DNA of 64,000 nucleotides. It comes from Daphnia pulex (taxonomy: Eukaryota > Arthropoda > Branchiopoda > Diplostraca > Daphniidae). Position 1 is the stretch's first letter. Each line of letters begins with the position of its first letter. Shown here one piece after another: positions 25,505-36,556 of the stretch. The notes beneath the pieces are model-generated. The model was given only the letters and a program-made list of their open reading frames with translations, did no database searches and was not told the origin of the DNA. Both the position numbers and the translations under genes were made by a program. The DNA lies in NCBI RefSeq assembly GCF_021134715.1, contig NC_060021.1:7348501-7412500 (forward strand), read 5' to 3'.

Positions 25505-26258
25505 TTACATCTCACCACATTGGGATACAGACACTGGAATCTTGGGTTTGTTGTTCGGCCCAGTAGGGACATTCTCAATTTTCCTCACCACGAGTAAACC
25601 ATCTAGAACTCTGCCAAATACAACATGCTTGCCATCCAAGAAATCACACTTGGAGCAAGTTATGAAGAACTGAGAGCCATTTGTGTCTCGTCCACTATTT
25701 GCCTGTAACAAAATCATTTTCAGACATAAATAGTGAAGTTCAAAGTTAATTAAGATCTGAGCAAACTAATTACCATAGATAGAAGTCCAGGGGAATCATG
25801 CTTCAAGTTGAAATTTTCATCATTGAAAGTATCACCATAAATACTTAAGCAACCAGTTCCATCTCCCTATGTTAAGGAATTAACAGGTTGTAAACCAAAC
25901 TAAAAAATGTTTTACTAAACATTTTACTTACATTAAGAAAATCTCCTCCTTGAATCATGAAATCCTTAATGATCCGATGAAAAGATGTCCCTTTAAAACC
26001 AGTTGGCAACCCGTCTCGTTTGAATTCTCCTGTGCAGAATTGCCGAAAATTCTCAGCTGTCCTTGGTACAACATCAGCAAACAGCTCTATGATGATACGT
26101 CCAATATCCTGTTTTCAACCACTATAATTAAAACAAATGTTTAAGAAAATGGAATAAGCTATATAAAATCTTACTGTTGATCCAACTGTTACATCCAAGA
26201 ACACCACCGGATTATTAGGATGCCTCAATTGCCCTTGAATCTGATTCCATGTCGGCAT
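25505..26258 (-). CDS. Ppih: Peptidyl-prolyl isomerase H (snRNP cyclophilin)
   Basis: Cyclophilin that binds PRPF4 in the U4/U6-U5 tri-snRNP and assists spliceosome assembly. Exons from high to low: 26175-26258, 25932-26108, 25774-25866, 25505-25702; 183 aa. The N terminus [20 protein letters not shown] is followed by the cyclophilin fold with catalytic residues in [15 protein letters not shown], the PPIH-type [33 protein letters not shown] and the C terminus [11 protein letters not shown]. That C-terminal half is diagnostic for PPIH over other cyclophilins. The gene points away from LSM5, with a transposon between them. Confidence 0.95.
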
Positions 26259-26403
26259 TTTAAATCGAACGCACACGTTATGTTGGTCGTTACAGCTTTG
26301 TAGCAGACTACGAGCTGACAAATGAGCGTCCAAGGTTACCTAGCAACGACAGCTGAAGCTCAGTTTTCAGTTTTCGTCTGCTGTCAAAACTTAACGGTCA
26401 CGC

Positions 26404-26504
26404 CTATTGCACTCCGGGGTCCGGAGCGCTCTAGTGTCAAAAGTGGCTATTGCACTCCGGAGTCCGGAGTCCTCTAGCGTCAAAAGTGGCTATTGCACTC
26501 CGGA
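26404..26504 (+). repeat. Left terminal inverted repeat of the transposon
   Basis: 101 bp made of two 43 bp monomers, each beginning CTATTGCACTCCGG and ending CAAAAGTGG, plus a 15 bp start of a third. The monomers differ at a few sites (AGCGCTCTAGTG versus AGTCCTCTAGCG). It matches the right copy at 100 of 101 positions; the mismatch is at 26418. Confidence 0.9.
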
Positions 26505-28086
26505 AATTTATGGCGACGAATGGCAAATAACGACTGATTCTGTGTTTAACATAAATACCATTCAGCCTGAGTTCAGAGTCTGTCTTTCATTCAAGCTTCA
26601 ATTATAGTGTGAAAGAAGAGGGAGTTATGCACTGATCTGTGGTTTCACCTTTGTTACAATATCGTACAACAGGTCAACAGCATGTGATGAGTTTTTGAGA
26701 TTTCCCCAAATGAAAAACAAACCTGATGCCTTCAAGAAATTAGTGTTTGACATTTTGAAAAAAAAAGGATCATGTTTGAAAAGTGAGATTTTACTTATTT
26801 CATCTATAAAAGTTTTAAGGTTTGCAGGATTAGGGGTTTTCGCTATTTCTTTACGTTTACGACCTGATCATGACTTTATATCACATAAGAAGAATGTTCT
26901 TCGATATCATTTAATAATGAAAGAAGTTGAGTGTGTATAAACAAAAACAGTAGGTTTACTTTCTACTCAAATTTAACACAATATATTTCACATAATCAGT
27001 TCAATCCTGGGTTTGTATACATGAGGCTACATAATAAGGTATTTATTTTTTACATTCGTGACAGAACCATTCGTCATCGTCGAGGAATATTCTTTTTACA
27101 ACATAAGGGAGATAGATGTTACAAAATACTGGTAGTCAAAAAGAGGAGTGGTTAACTTTGTTTATGATTATCTCCGCGGCGTTGGAACCTAAAGCAACCC
27201 ATCATCAAAGGACAAGGCGCTTCCATATTCCGCTCTTAAAGGATCTTTGATTGACGCCGCACCATGTGCTAATTCTTTCCCCTTAAAATCAATTACTTTT
27301 TCATTGTCAGTTCATTCATGTGATGACAAAGCACCGAGTGAAACTGAACACGAAAATACCAAGTATTTTTTCGCACTCACAATTCAGTTAAAATGTCTTT
27401 TGATATTCTCACTATAATAAAGTAAACTGCATCTGCATGTTAACTTAGTTTTGTATTGTTTTGTTTCAAGATATGAAAGACGTGTTTAGCTGTTAGTTTA
27501 TTGGAATAAGAGACACGGGCATTGCATGGTTTATAGCGTGAAATCAGCTGAATCACACGTTACGTGTAAATCAGCAGAAATAGTGAGTTGCTGGTCAATG
27601 CGTTTGAAGGTCACAAAGAACCCCTCGAAGCCCCGTTCTGAGAACTCCGGCTCGACTTTCAGGCAGGTAAGGGGCGACAAAGGGTGACTCACTATATGCG
27701 TTTATAACGTGTATAAATCCTTACACTGAGCAAATAGAGCGAGAAATTGAAATGGTTAACAAGAAATATCACCCTGAATTGAAATGTTTATAAATTCTAC
27801 TTTATTCCTGTTGCAAGACACTTAACTATATTTACAATTTGAATTTTAAGGTACTGATTCAATGTTGGACATTGTACTCTAAACTCTAGCTAAGTTAACG
27901 ATAACGAAATAAAAGTTCTTTCTATACACTGACTATTTTTATTTATTAGTGATATTCAAATATATATGATTGTTATAAATACATTTTATTTGAATTTCCA
28001 AAGAAAAAAAATCTAAACCATTCAAATTTCAAAACACAGAAACAGAATGCCATCGGTCGCCAAATGAAAGTACTACATATTTCCAT

Positions 28087-28187
28087 TCCGGAGTGCAATA
28101 GCCACTTTTGACGCTAGAGGACTCCGGACTCCGGAGTGCAATAGCCACTTTTGACACTAGAGCGCTCCGGACTCCGGAGTGCAATAG
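28087..28187 (-). repeat. Right terminal inverted repeat of the transposon
   Basis: Reverse complement of 26404-26504, with the same two 43 bp monomers plus a 15 bp partial in the same order from the outside in. Near identity of the two ends suggests recent insertion or concerted change. Confidence 0.9.
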
Positions 28188-28263
28188 ATTTTACCAAACT
28201 TAACTTACAAATTTTCGAAGTTGGCGTGGAAGACATTTCATTTTTTCCCTCTAATTAAATAAA

Positions 28264-28665
28264 ATGGCTGCACCAGTACCCACGCTTTTACCTCTGGTAA
28301 TACTTTTTTAAAGTTATGCAATTAAATCTTCACCTAAATTTGGTGTGGTATACAGGAGTTGGTTGATAAATGCATTGGTTCAAGGATCCACATTATCATG
28401 AAGAATGACAAGGAAATAGTGGGAACTTTGCTAGGGTTCGACGATTTTGTCAACATGGTGCTGGAAGATGTGTCAGAATTTGAATCTACTCCAGAAGGAA
28501 GACGTGTGACTAAGCTAGACCAGATCCTGTTGAATGGAAACAACATAACTATGGTAAGGATGCTATAGCAACATAATTTATTGTCTTATTACTTGAACTA
28601 ATAGCCATTTCATGATTGATATTTAGTTAGTTCCTGGTGGAGAGGGACCAGAAGCTCATTCATGA
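28264..28665 (+). CDS. Lsm5: U6 snRNA-associated Sm-like protein LSm5
   Basis: Sm-fold subunit shared by the LSm2-8 ring on U6 snRNA and the LSm1-7 mRNA-decay ring. Exons: 28264-28296, 28356-28553, 28627-28665; 89 aa (human 91). The Sm1 motif includes [20 protein letters not shown] and [13 protein letters not shown], and the Sm2 motif is [16 protein letters not shown]. The start encodes [11 protein letters not shown]. It is divergent from PPIH; without the inserted transposon the two start codons would be about 200 bp apart. Confidence 0.96.
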
Positions 28666-28695
28666 ATTTTTCTTTAATTTTCGAAAGACAATACA

Positions 28696-30005
28696 TCATT
28701 CACTCAAATCCTTGAGAATATTTACAATTTCTGACATAGTTGGGCGGTCTTCAGGTTTTGGTTGCCAACAGCTTTGATAAAGCTTACTAAATGTTGTTTC
28801 TTCTTCATTACAATTACTATTGAGGACTGGTCTTTCATCCTTGGCAACAACCTAATAACCAACAAGAAACTTAACAATGAATCACATAAAAAGTCTAAAA
28901 ATGAAATACCAGGTATGCTACAGTGGGCCAGTCCAAGTCAGAAAAAGGTATTTGATTGTGTTCAAATTGCCATAATGTTATACCATAGGAATAGACATCA
29001 GATTTTGTTGAGGGAACATCCCCTTGAAGTATTTCTGGGGAACAGTAAGAAACTGTACCTACTCTTTGTTGGTACTGAAACAGAAATTAAATAGAACACA
29101 AATTACATCCATTTTCAATCACATCAAGATATGACAAGATAAAACTAACCTGGAATAAATCAAGCTGATGAATGTTTGCAGAATTTCCAAAGTCTCCCAA
29201 TTTAATCCATTTTTCACTTTTCACCATAATATTAGCAGGTTTCACATCAAGGTGCAGCACTCCATTTGCATGACAATATTCAAGAGCCATGGCTAATTGT
29301 GTCGAATAGCTGTAAATTAAAAGTATACCATTAATCTAATTGTAATTTGGGGAAAGTCTGATTAAATACCTGAGAATGTCTCCCCATGGAATTTTCAAAG
29401 ACATGCTAAGAAGTTGTTGAAGGTTAAGGGAACCCCAAGGTTCCATTAAAATTAGAACATCATCATCAACTTTCTCTATTTTAAGAGTGCTGATTATGTT
29501 GGGATGTGACAGCTTTTCCCCATTTATTTCATTGACCTGTTCTTTTGCAGCATTCTTTATTATTTTAACAGCAACTTGTGCATCTGGAAAATTAAATTAC
29601 AGTACTGGTTTTTAAGGCTTTCAACTTTGATAAAGCGATCATATTACCTTTATACTTTGCCAACACAACTTGACCAAACCTTCCCCGTCCTAGTACATTA
29701 GATGAGTTGAGAGTGGTCTTAATTTTTGAAGCAAAAAGCAGCCTATGGGGACTATCAACAGAAAGTGAAATACTATCTCGTTTCTGAAAAAAATTATTTG
29801 GACTATTGAAGTTAAAATGGCTAGATGATGGGGATAATGAAGGTGTGGATTGGGGGTTGCACTGTGGAAAAGGTGATAACAAGGTGTGATATTGAGTGTG
29901 ACCAGCTGGAACTGGACTCAACTTCAAATGATTGGGACTTTTAAAATCTTTAATAGGTAAAAAGCTTTTCAAACTAGCAGCTGCGACACACGGAGATCGT
30001 GACAT
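28696..30005 (-). CDS. Mos: Mos serine/threonine kinase
   Basis: Germline MAPKKK that activates MEK/ERK during oocyte meiosis in animals. Exons from high to low: 29648-30005, 29370-29583, 29150-29309, 28910-29074, 28696-28851; 350 aa (human 346). The S/P-rich N terminus starts MSRSPCVAAASLKSF. Kinase motifs are LGRGRFGQVVLAKY, the VAIK-like lysine in AQVAVKII, HLDVKPANIM (Mos-type HLDxKPAN in place of HRDxKxxN), LGDFGNS, CSPEILQGDVPSTKSDVYSYG and the C-lobe CWQPKPEDRPTM. The HLDVKPAN loop and short length are typical of Mos. It converges on LSM5, the stops being 31 bp apart, so the 3' UTRs must overlap. Confidence 0.88.
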
Positions 30006-30663
30006 GTCTTGAAACCCAAAACCCAAAACTGCCCTGTAGAATAAAAAAGGGGGGAGAGCTAAAACACTGTCTCTTTTTAACGTTTTCTAAAACCTTTTCC
30101 AAGATACACCCACCTCGACAAAAATATTCTAATTTAAAAGTGTTTTTCGAACCCACTCCGTATGTTTACTTAATGTCCCCGACGTTGTCATATCATTTTT
30201 AAAAACATAATAATGGAATAATTAATCAGCATGATTTTTTTTTTTAATTGCAAATGTAAAATCGGTAAATTTTGCCATTTTGGGGTGAATTTTCGACTAA
30301 ATGAACCTGACGAGCTTTTCCTTTATTTGCCTCCACAGAACCAACCTGGAAATAACAAACAAAATGTTTCGTGTACATCTCTTGTTGGTTTGTTTTATTC
30401 TTGAGCACTTTTGCATTAAGTCATAGAAGTGTGATTAAGTTCCTTGCTTAATTTAAATGTGATGTGTGATTTAAATGAATATATTATATTTTAAAAATCT
30501 ATAAAGTTAATGAAAGGGATCAGAAACATTAAATTAGAAGAATTCATGTATTACTTCAGACAAGTCACATCGGAATTCGATTGAGTCATAGAGACGAAAT
30601 TTTAATTGAGTGAAAAAGACTTGTGAAATTTGTGAGATCAGGTGAACAGAAAGGAATCATTTT
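30006..30663. other. Intergenic upstream of Mos
   Basis: AT-rich with a T run near 30230. It contains the Mos promoter and the 3' flank of orphan gene copy 2. No core promoter element is obvious and nothing else was recognised. Confidence 0.45.
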
Positions 30664-31002
30664 TTAATTTCTGTTTTGGGGAACGATAGTAGCTTCCCCT
30701 CTTTCAGGTGGAACGGACCTCGTTTGAAGAGTTCCGGTGGAAGTTCCTGGGCGGAGTTCTAGTTCCGGTGGAGATTTACCATCAGGTGCGGCACGGATCA
30801 AGGATTCATCTGCTTTCATTTGAGCAGACTGCGGATTCAGGGACGACGAACAGCAGTCGATGTGTTTGTTGCATTCTTCTATCGAGGCTCGATTAACTTG
30901 ATCAACGTATATCATGCCGATTGCAGAGGCCACAATTAAAACAACAGCTGTGATGATTATCCAACCCTCGAATGAAATTCTCGTTTTAGTCTCAGAAGCC
31001 AT
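30664..31002 (-). CDS. Small single-pass membrane protein of unknown function, copy 2
   Basis: 112-residue paralog of 10793-11113, in the opposite orientation about 20 kb away. Residues 1-70 align almost without gaps: KTRISFEGWIIITAVVLIVA, GMIYVDQVNRASIEECNK and SLNPQSAQMKADESLI. The membrane segment is at about 15-33. The tail diverges and ends VPQNRN. The upstream block GATTCGATTCCTTCAA is shared with copy 1, as is TGCCAAAATGCAC further out, so the promoter was duplicated with the gene. No known family was recognised. Confidence 0.65.
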   Translation of the reverse strand: MASETKTRISFEGWIIITAVVLIVASAIGMIYVDQVNRASIEECNKHIDCCSSSLNPQSAQMKADESLIRAAPDGKSPPELELRPGTSTGTLQTRSVPPERGEATIVPQNRN

Positions 31003-31825
31003 TTTGAAGGAATCGAATCGTGGAATGTAAATCCAATGACCAGCCGCTTCTTATTGCTTTCAGTGGGTACAGCTCGGCTTGCAAGTGCATTTTGGCATTT
31101 AAATCGGAATTTTACTTTCAAACAAATTTATTTCATGCTGTGAAAGTTATAAATTTAGATCAAGTATAATTTTGACAATTTTGTTCACACATTGATGGAT
31201 TATTTGCATGTTGAATTTAAAATTTTAACGCAAAAAAAAAGTTACGCCATCCCCGTTTGTCGAGAAGAAATGTGTGACTTGATTTCTTAGTTATACACCC
31301 GCAATGGAAGAAGTCAAAGGACAATGGAACAATTTAATCATTTTAACTGTTGTTAATTTAATCAAACTCGTGTATTTTATTGGGTTTGACAAATTCAGTC
31401 ACATATGTTGTTGAGAAAAGCGACAAAACACAAATAGACGCAAAGCAAGTATTGAAACACATCACTCAGATTAGAACAAAGATATAAGACATCAAAAGAT
31501 AAAATTATCCAACGGGAAGCTATACAAACAACGGAATGTCCGAGTTCACGCTACGAAAAACAGTGGAGCACATCGTGCAAGGAATACAAACACTTTTGGA
31601 TTATTGACATTTCAATCCTAGGCTTGCTTACTTATGAGTTATATGACTTATGATAGCAATGAGTGCGATGGAAACTTTCGGACAGTTTGAGATCATCATA
31701 CAGTAATAAAACGTGGATCACCGATAGGGAAACTGACAGCAAGCTAATGCGCCATCAAAACTTATAAAATGAATGTCGACTAGTGAAAAAGACATTGGAT
31801 CGTTCCAGTATTTTTCCAGACGACC
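31003..31825. other. Intergenic between orphan gene copy 2 and CP1
   Basis: Divergent upstream regions of orphan copy 2 and of the first carboxypeptidase. The CP1 TATA box lies at its right end (31763-31770). No other feature was recognised. Confidence 0.5.
31763..31770 (+). promoter_or_regulatory. TATA box of CP1
   Basis: TATAAAAT 63 bp before ATG 31826. The following AGTGAAAAAGACATTGGATCG is nearly the same as in CP2, showing a shared core promoter. Confidence 0.7.
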
Positions 31826-33908
31826 ATGAAACTTTTGATCCTTTTGTCCGTTCTAGCGGCTTCGGCCATAGCTTCACAGAAACGCTATGATGGGTATACA
31901 CTCATTCGTCTTTCCAAACATCTTTTTCAATTTCCAAATTTTTAAAATGTCTTTTGTTTTTTCCTCGCAGGTACCAATTGTTCCAGGTAACGCCAAAGGA
32001 TCAGTCCTCGTTCGAGGCTATGGTCCAGCTCTACGAGCAGAGTGAAAATTACGATTTTTGGATCGCACCTCGAGGAATCGACATCGCAATGGACATCATG
32101 GTTCCTCCAGCATACGTCTCAGTCTTTGTCGACCTGATGCACGCTTACAGCATGGAATATCGGGTCAAAATGATTGATGTTCAGACGTAATATTCTATTA
32201 ATAGTCTTCCTATTCTAATGTAAAATTTTGCGTGCTATAATTCGTCACCAGTGTGCTCGATATGGCTCGTGAAGAACGCGAACGTACACCCCGAGTTGCC
32301 ACTCCGCGCTACTCTGTTGACTGGAACACTTATTATGACTTTAACGACGTAAGAATTAATATATTAGGCTAAGCGACTATTTGCGAAATCTAACCAATAA
32401 GTTTGTTTTGAAATTTTATCAAGATTTCCGCTTTCTGTAACGAAATCGCTGCCGCTCACCCCAACATGGTGACAGTTTCCAGCATTGGCAGAAGTTACGA
32501 AAACAGAGCTATTCCGATGGTCAAAATCTCCACTGGAGGGTCAGGCAAAAAGGCGATCGTCGTCGATGGCGGTAAGTTTGATTTACGAAAGCGTTAAAAA
32601 TCGTTTGTGAAATACTGATGTGCAAGTTGTCTTCCGTACTCAGGCATTCACGCCCGTGAGTGGATTTCACCTGCTTTCGTCACATGGTTGATTAACGAAT
32701 TGGTTGAGAACTACGCCGCTCACCCGCAATACGTTGACAATATTGACTGGTATATACTCCACTACAGTTCAGGAAATAGCCGTTGACTAATTTCAATGCT
32801 GATAAAAAAAAAAAAAATATTAGGTACATTATGCCTGTCATCAATCCAGATGGTTACCAATTTACTTTTGCACTCACCGGAGTAAGTTACCGTATAAAAT
32901 GACCGCATGAGGGAAGGAACGAGTCGCTAAATCTTTAAATTATACAGGATCGTTTGTGGCGCAAAAATCGTAGACCAAATAACGACGGAATCGGTGGCAG
33001 CAGCTGCTTGGGAACAGGTAAACTTGGGTAAAAGCCGGAATAATGTGCAACATATTGACGTCCCTATATCATTCCACGAAAAGATATGAACAGGAACTTT
33101 GGTTTCCACTGGAACGAGGGTGGCAGCAGTGCAAACGGATGCTCCGACACTTTCCACGGTGGAGCCGCTTTCAGCGAGGTAGAGACTCAACACGTTCGTG
33201 ACGCTGTTTTGGCTGTCGCTGGTCCAGCTGAGATGTACCTGACCTTCCACGCTTATGGTCAGTACTGGCTCACTCCTTGGGGTTACACTGCTACTCTTCC
33301 CAGTGACTACACACAGCTTGTAAGGATTAATTACTGGTTTAGTATGGACTCAACTTGCCAAGTGGTGAATCGACTAAATCTTGATTCAACAATTTTCAGT
33401 ACAACTTGGCTGTATCAGCTTGTAACAAATTGACTGCTGTCTACGGAACCCGTTATACCATCGGATCTTCGACTAACGTACTCTGTAAGGAAACTTTCTT
33501 TTAACTTTCAAATGCCTGAATTTTGTTACCTATCTACTTATTTCCTCGTTATAATAATTTCAGATGTGGCTTCTGGAGGCAGCGACGATTGGGCAAAGGT
33601 TGCACTAGAATCTATACATTGCTATTAGAGAACAAGTAATTATTTTTAAATTCATTTTCGTAAAGGGTGGAGCTGGAATTCCATTTTCGTATACTGTTGA
33701 GATGCGCGATGAAGGCCTTTACGGATTCGAACTTCCTGCCAGGTAAAATCAGAAGTTACTATGAACCATTATGAGTTTAGCCTCCCCCCCCCCCTTCCGC
33801 CCCAACAATGCAATTTCTTAACTGCTTTTGATGAATTACAGGCAAATTCTTCCAAACAATTTGGAGGTTTGGGAAGGCATTAAGGTGATGGCGGAGTCTC
33901 TCTTTTAA
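31826..33908 (+). CDS. Zinc carboxypeptidase, M14A family (CP1 of a tandem array)
   Basis: Secreted digestive-type carboxypeptidase zymogen. Twelve exons: 31826-31893, 31971-32186, 32252-32348, 32424-32571, 32644-32749, 32824-32881, 32948-33017, 33084-33319, 33400-33484, 33564-33598, 33666-33742, 33842-33908; 420 aa. Signal peptide MKLLILLSVLAASAIA, then an activation peptide (residues about 20-110, with YDFW and DIMVPP), then the catalytic domain. Bovine CPA equivalents seen: zinc ligands H69/E72 in GIHAREW and H196 in TFHAYGQYW, N144-R145 in [10 protein letters not shown]248 in LYVASGG, D255 in SGGSDDW and general base E270 in YTVEMRD. Asp at 255 is the carboxypeptidase-B-like state, suggesting Lys/Arg preference. 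It has an intron inside DDWAK/GGAG, shared only with CP6. Confidence 0.92.
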
Positions 33909-34610
33909 AGAGTTAACTCAATCAGCATCCAAATATCGATGGATTTACGATAGCGGAAAATATTGCATCACCTATCATTTTAAAATCGTCATTACTACAA
34001 TTAGGATGACTAAATACAATTGGAAATTCTGACACGACCTTTACTTGTGTAAAAATATTTACGAATAATTTCCCGGAAGAATTCAAACCTTCCTGAAACT
34101 TTGAAAAACAAATCAAGTTACAATAGACCGTGAATGCAACAATATCTCTCGTACTATAATTTATTCTGTTTTAGACATTTGTGTACGCACAATGGGCTAC
34201 GAGTAGTGAAGCACGTTACCCAATAATGCTTGTTACAAAAATGCAAAGAGAGCGAAGGTGGTACTGGATCACATCACGAGGTAACGCAAGCTATCTCTTG
34301 GTAAAACCGTCCAGCATTGTGTATACAAACAGTGCAATCCGGTTTAGTCCATTTTGTGATAAACATAAGTACATAACAAATTGACGTTGTCTGACATGTG
34401 AAAAAGATTGGCCTGATTGACGTTTCTAAACTTGCTTACTCACGATAACGAGCCTTTGAGCTTTTGGAGTCAGTTACAACCAGATATAGGACACGGGACT
34501 CGAACTGATACGACAAACAAAAGTGCGCCACATCGACAATTGAGTATAAAACGGATTTCGACTAATGAAAAAGACGTTGGATCGTTTTCAGTGTTTCTCT
34601 ATAGACGACC
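33909..34610. other. Spacer CP1-CP2
   Basis: CP1 3' flank and CP2 upstream region, about 700 bp. The CP2 TATA box lies at 34545-34552. No coding remnant was recognised. Confidence 0.5.
34545..34552 (+). promoter_or_regulatory. TATA box of CP2
   Basis: TATAAAAC 66 bp before ATG 34611. A TCAGT initiator-like motif follows near 34588. Flanking bases resemble those of CP1. Confidence 0.7.
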
Positions 34611-36556
34611 ATGAAGCTTTTGATCCTTTTGTCCGTCCTAGCGGCTTCGGCCATTGCTTCGCAGAAGCGTTATGATGGGTAAATATGCGAAACAAAACAA
34701 GAAATTAATGTAAGAATAAAATAATTTAACTTTATTCGGTTGGTTTGCAGCTATCAACTGTTCCAGGTAACGCCAAAGGATGCGGCTTCGTACGACGCCC
34801 TTGCCCGGCTCTCCGACAGCGAAATTTACGATTTCTGGACCGACTTGCGTACCATTGGTCACTCTACAGACATCATGGTTCCACCAGCATACGTCTCGAT
34901 CTTCGTTGACCTGATGCATGCTTACAGCATGGAATATCGAGTCAAGATGGTCAATGTTCAGACGTAACGATCAATTAAAGCACTTTGCTTATGTTCTGGT
35001 TTTGTTAATGACTTTTGTTTAAATTAGCGTTCTCGATATGGCTCGCGACGAGCAAGTGGCTGTCCCCCGCGTCGGTTCTCCCCGTTATTCCGTTACCTGG
35101 GACAACTACTATGACTTCAACGCCGTAAGCAAGCGACAAATTTCAAAATGAATTAATTTTAAACTTGAAATCGACGGATTTTAATAGATCACAGCTTTCA
35201 TCAATGAAATCGCCGCTGCCCACCCCGACAAGGTAACAGTTTCCAGCATTGGCAAGACATTCGAAAACAGGGATATGCCTTTGGTCAAGATCTCCACTGG
35301 TGGTACCGGCAAAAAGGCGATCGTCGTCGATGGCGGTAAATTTAAAAACAAAAATGGCTAACAACAAATGAACTCTGACTGATAATGACGATCCGATTCT
35401 TTCCTTATTTCCTAGGCATTCACGCCCGTGAGTGGATTTCACCTGCTTTCGTCACCTGGTTGATCAACGAATTGGTTGAGAACTACGCCGCCCATCCCCA
35501 ATATGTTGACAATGTCGACTGGTATTTTACTTGCATTGATTTATTATTCTGGAAATAGAAACTTGATTGTCATTCATTATTAGGTACATCATGCCCGTCA
35601 TCAACCCAGATGGTTACCAATTTACTCATGACACAAACGGGGTATGTCATACTTGTTACGAGTAAAATGTATACGAGTAATTCATTTCGTTTTTGGCAGG
35701 ATCGCTTGTGGCGCAAGAACCGCAAACCAAATGCTGGAATCGGCGGCATTCCTTGCATCGGCACAGGTAAATTTGAATGCGACAGTTTTAAAAATAATGG
35801 GAAAATATTCATTGTTATAATTACTCCTCATAAAGATATGAACAGGAATTTTGGTTTCCACTGGAACGAGGGTGGCAGCAGTGCAAATGGATGCTCCGAC
35901 ACTTTCCACGGTGGAGCCGCTTTCAGTGAGATCGAGTCGCAAAATGTCCGTGACGCCATTTTGGCCGTCGCTGGTCAAGCCGAGATGTACCTGACCTTCC
36001 ACTCTTACGGCCAGTACTGGCTCACTCCATGGGGTTACACCTCCGCATTGCCAGATGATTACACCCAGCTCGTAAGAACTTTAAGCTCTTTGGCTCAAAT
36101 GAATTCATTTTCTCATCAACTCGTTTGTTTCAGTACACCTTGGCTGTATCAGCTGTCAACAAATTGACCGCCGTCTACGGAACCCAATACACCATTGGAT
36201 CCTCCACCAACGTACTCTGTAAGAAAAAATTCCCTTTTCAAATGAATTTCAAATGCCTCAAAATGAAAGACTTCCGACCACAATTTTTCTGTCCATAATT
36301 CCAGATGTCGCTTCTGGAGGCAGTGACGACTGGGCAAAGGGTGGAGCCGGTATTCCGTTTTCGTACACCGTCGAGATGCGTGACGAAGGAACTTTCGGAT
36401 TCCAACTTCCCGCTAGGTATAAACTAATGATTTGTCCCTGTTTTATAAAGTATCGATTTTTAAATCAACTTTTATTGGTGAAATTATAGACAAATTCTCC
36501 CCAATAACGAGGAGGTCTGGGAAGGTATCAAGGTTATGGCCGAATCTCTTTTCTAA
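34611..36556 (+). CDS. Zinc carboxypeptidase, M14A family (CP2)
   Basis: Closest paralog of CP1: identical signal peptide core (MKLLILLSVLAASAIASQKR), and blocks such as NEGGSSANGCSDTFHGGAAF are the same. Signal peptide, activation peptide (YDFWTD, DIMVPPAY) and catalytic domain are complete, about 420 aa, with [52 protein letters not shown] and YTVEMRDEGTFGF. All zinc, substrate and catalytic residues are present, and Asp255 predicts B-type specificity. Unlike CP1, the [11 protein letters not shown] block is uninterrupted. The stop TAA 36554-36556 follows EGIKVMAESLF. An AATAAA near 36650 probably ends the transcript. Confidence 0.92.

Larger units (their letters stand above)
26396..28195. 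mobile_element. 1.8 kb terminal-inverted-repeat transposon (Foldback/Mutator-like), apparently non-autonomous
   Basis: Two 101 bp inverted repeats with a single mismatch bound this segment, and 8 further terminal bases at each end begin GGT and end ACC. An exact 9 bp direct repeat, AAACTTAAC, lies directly outside (26387-26395 and 28196-28204), as expected for a target-site duplication. Nine-base duplications with long, internally repeated TIRs are known from Foldback and Mutator-like elements; assignment to either is inference. The 1.6 kb interior is AT-rich with only short open frames (81 codons at 26695-26940, 74 at 26931-27155) that I cannot match to a transposase. It sits between PPIH and LSM5. 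Confidence 0.85.

Noticed and set aside
28081-28190. TCCGGAGT palindromes as a regulatory array of LSM5
   Set aside because: They belong to the right terminal inverted repeat of a transposon and have an exact inverted partner at 26404-26504.
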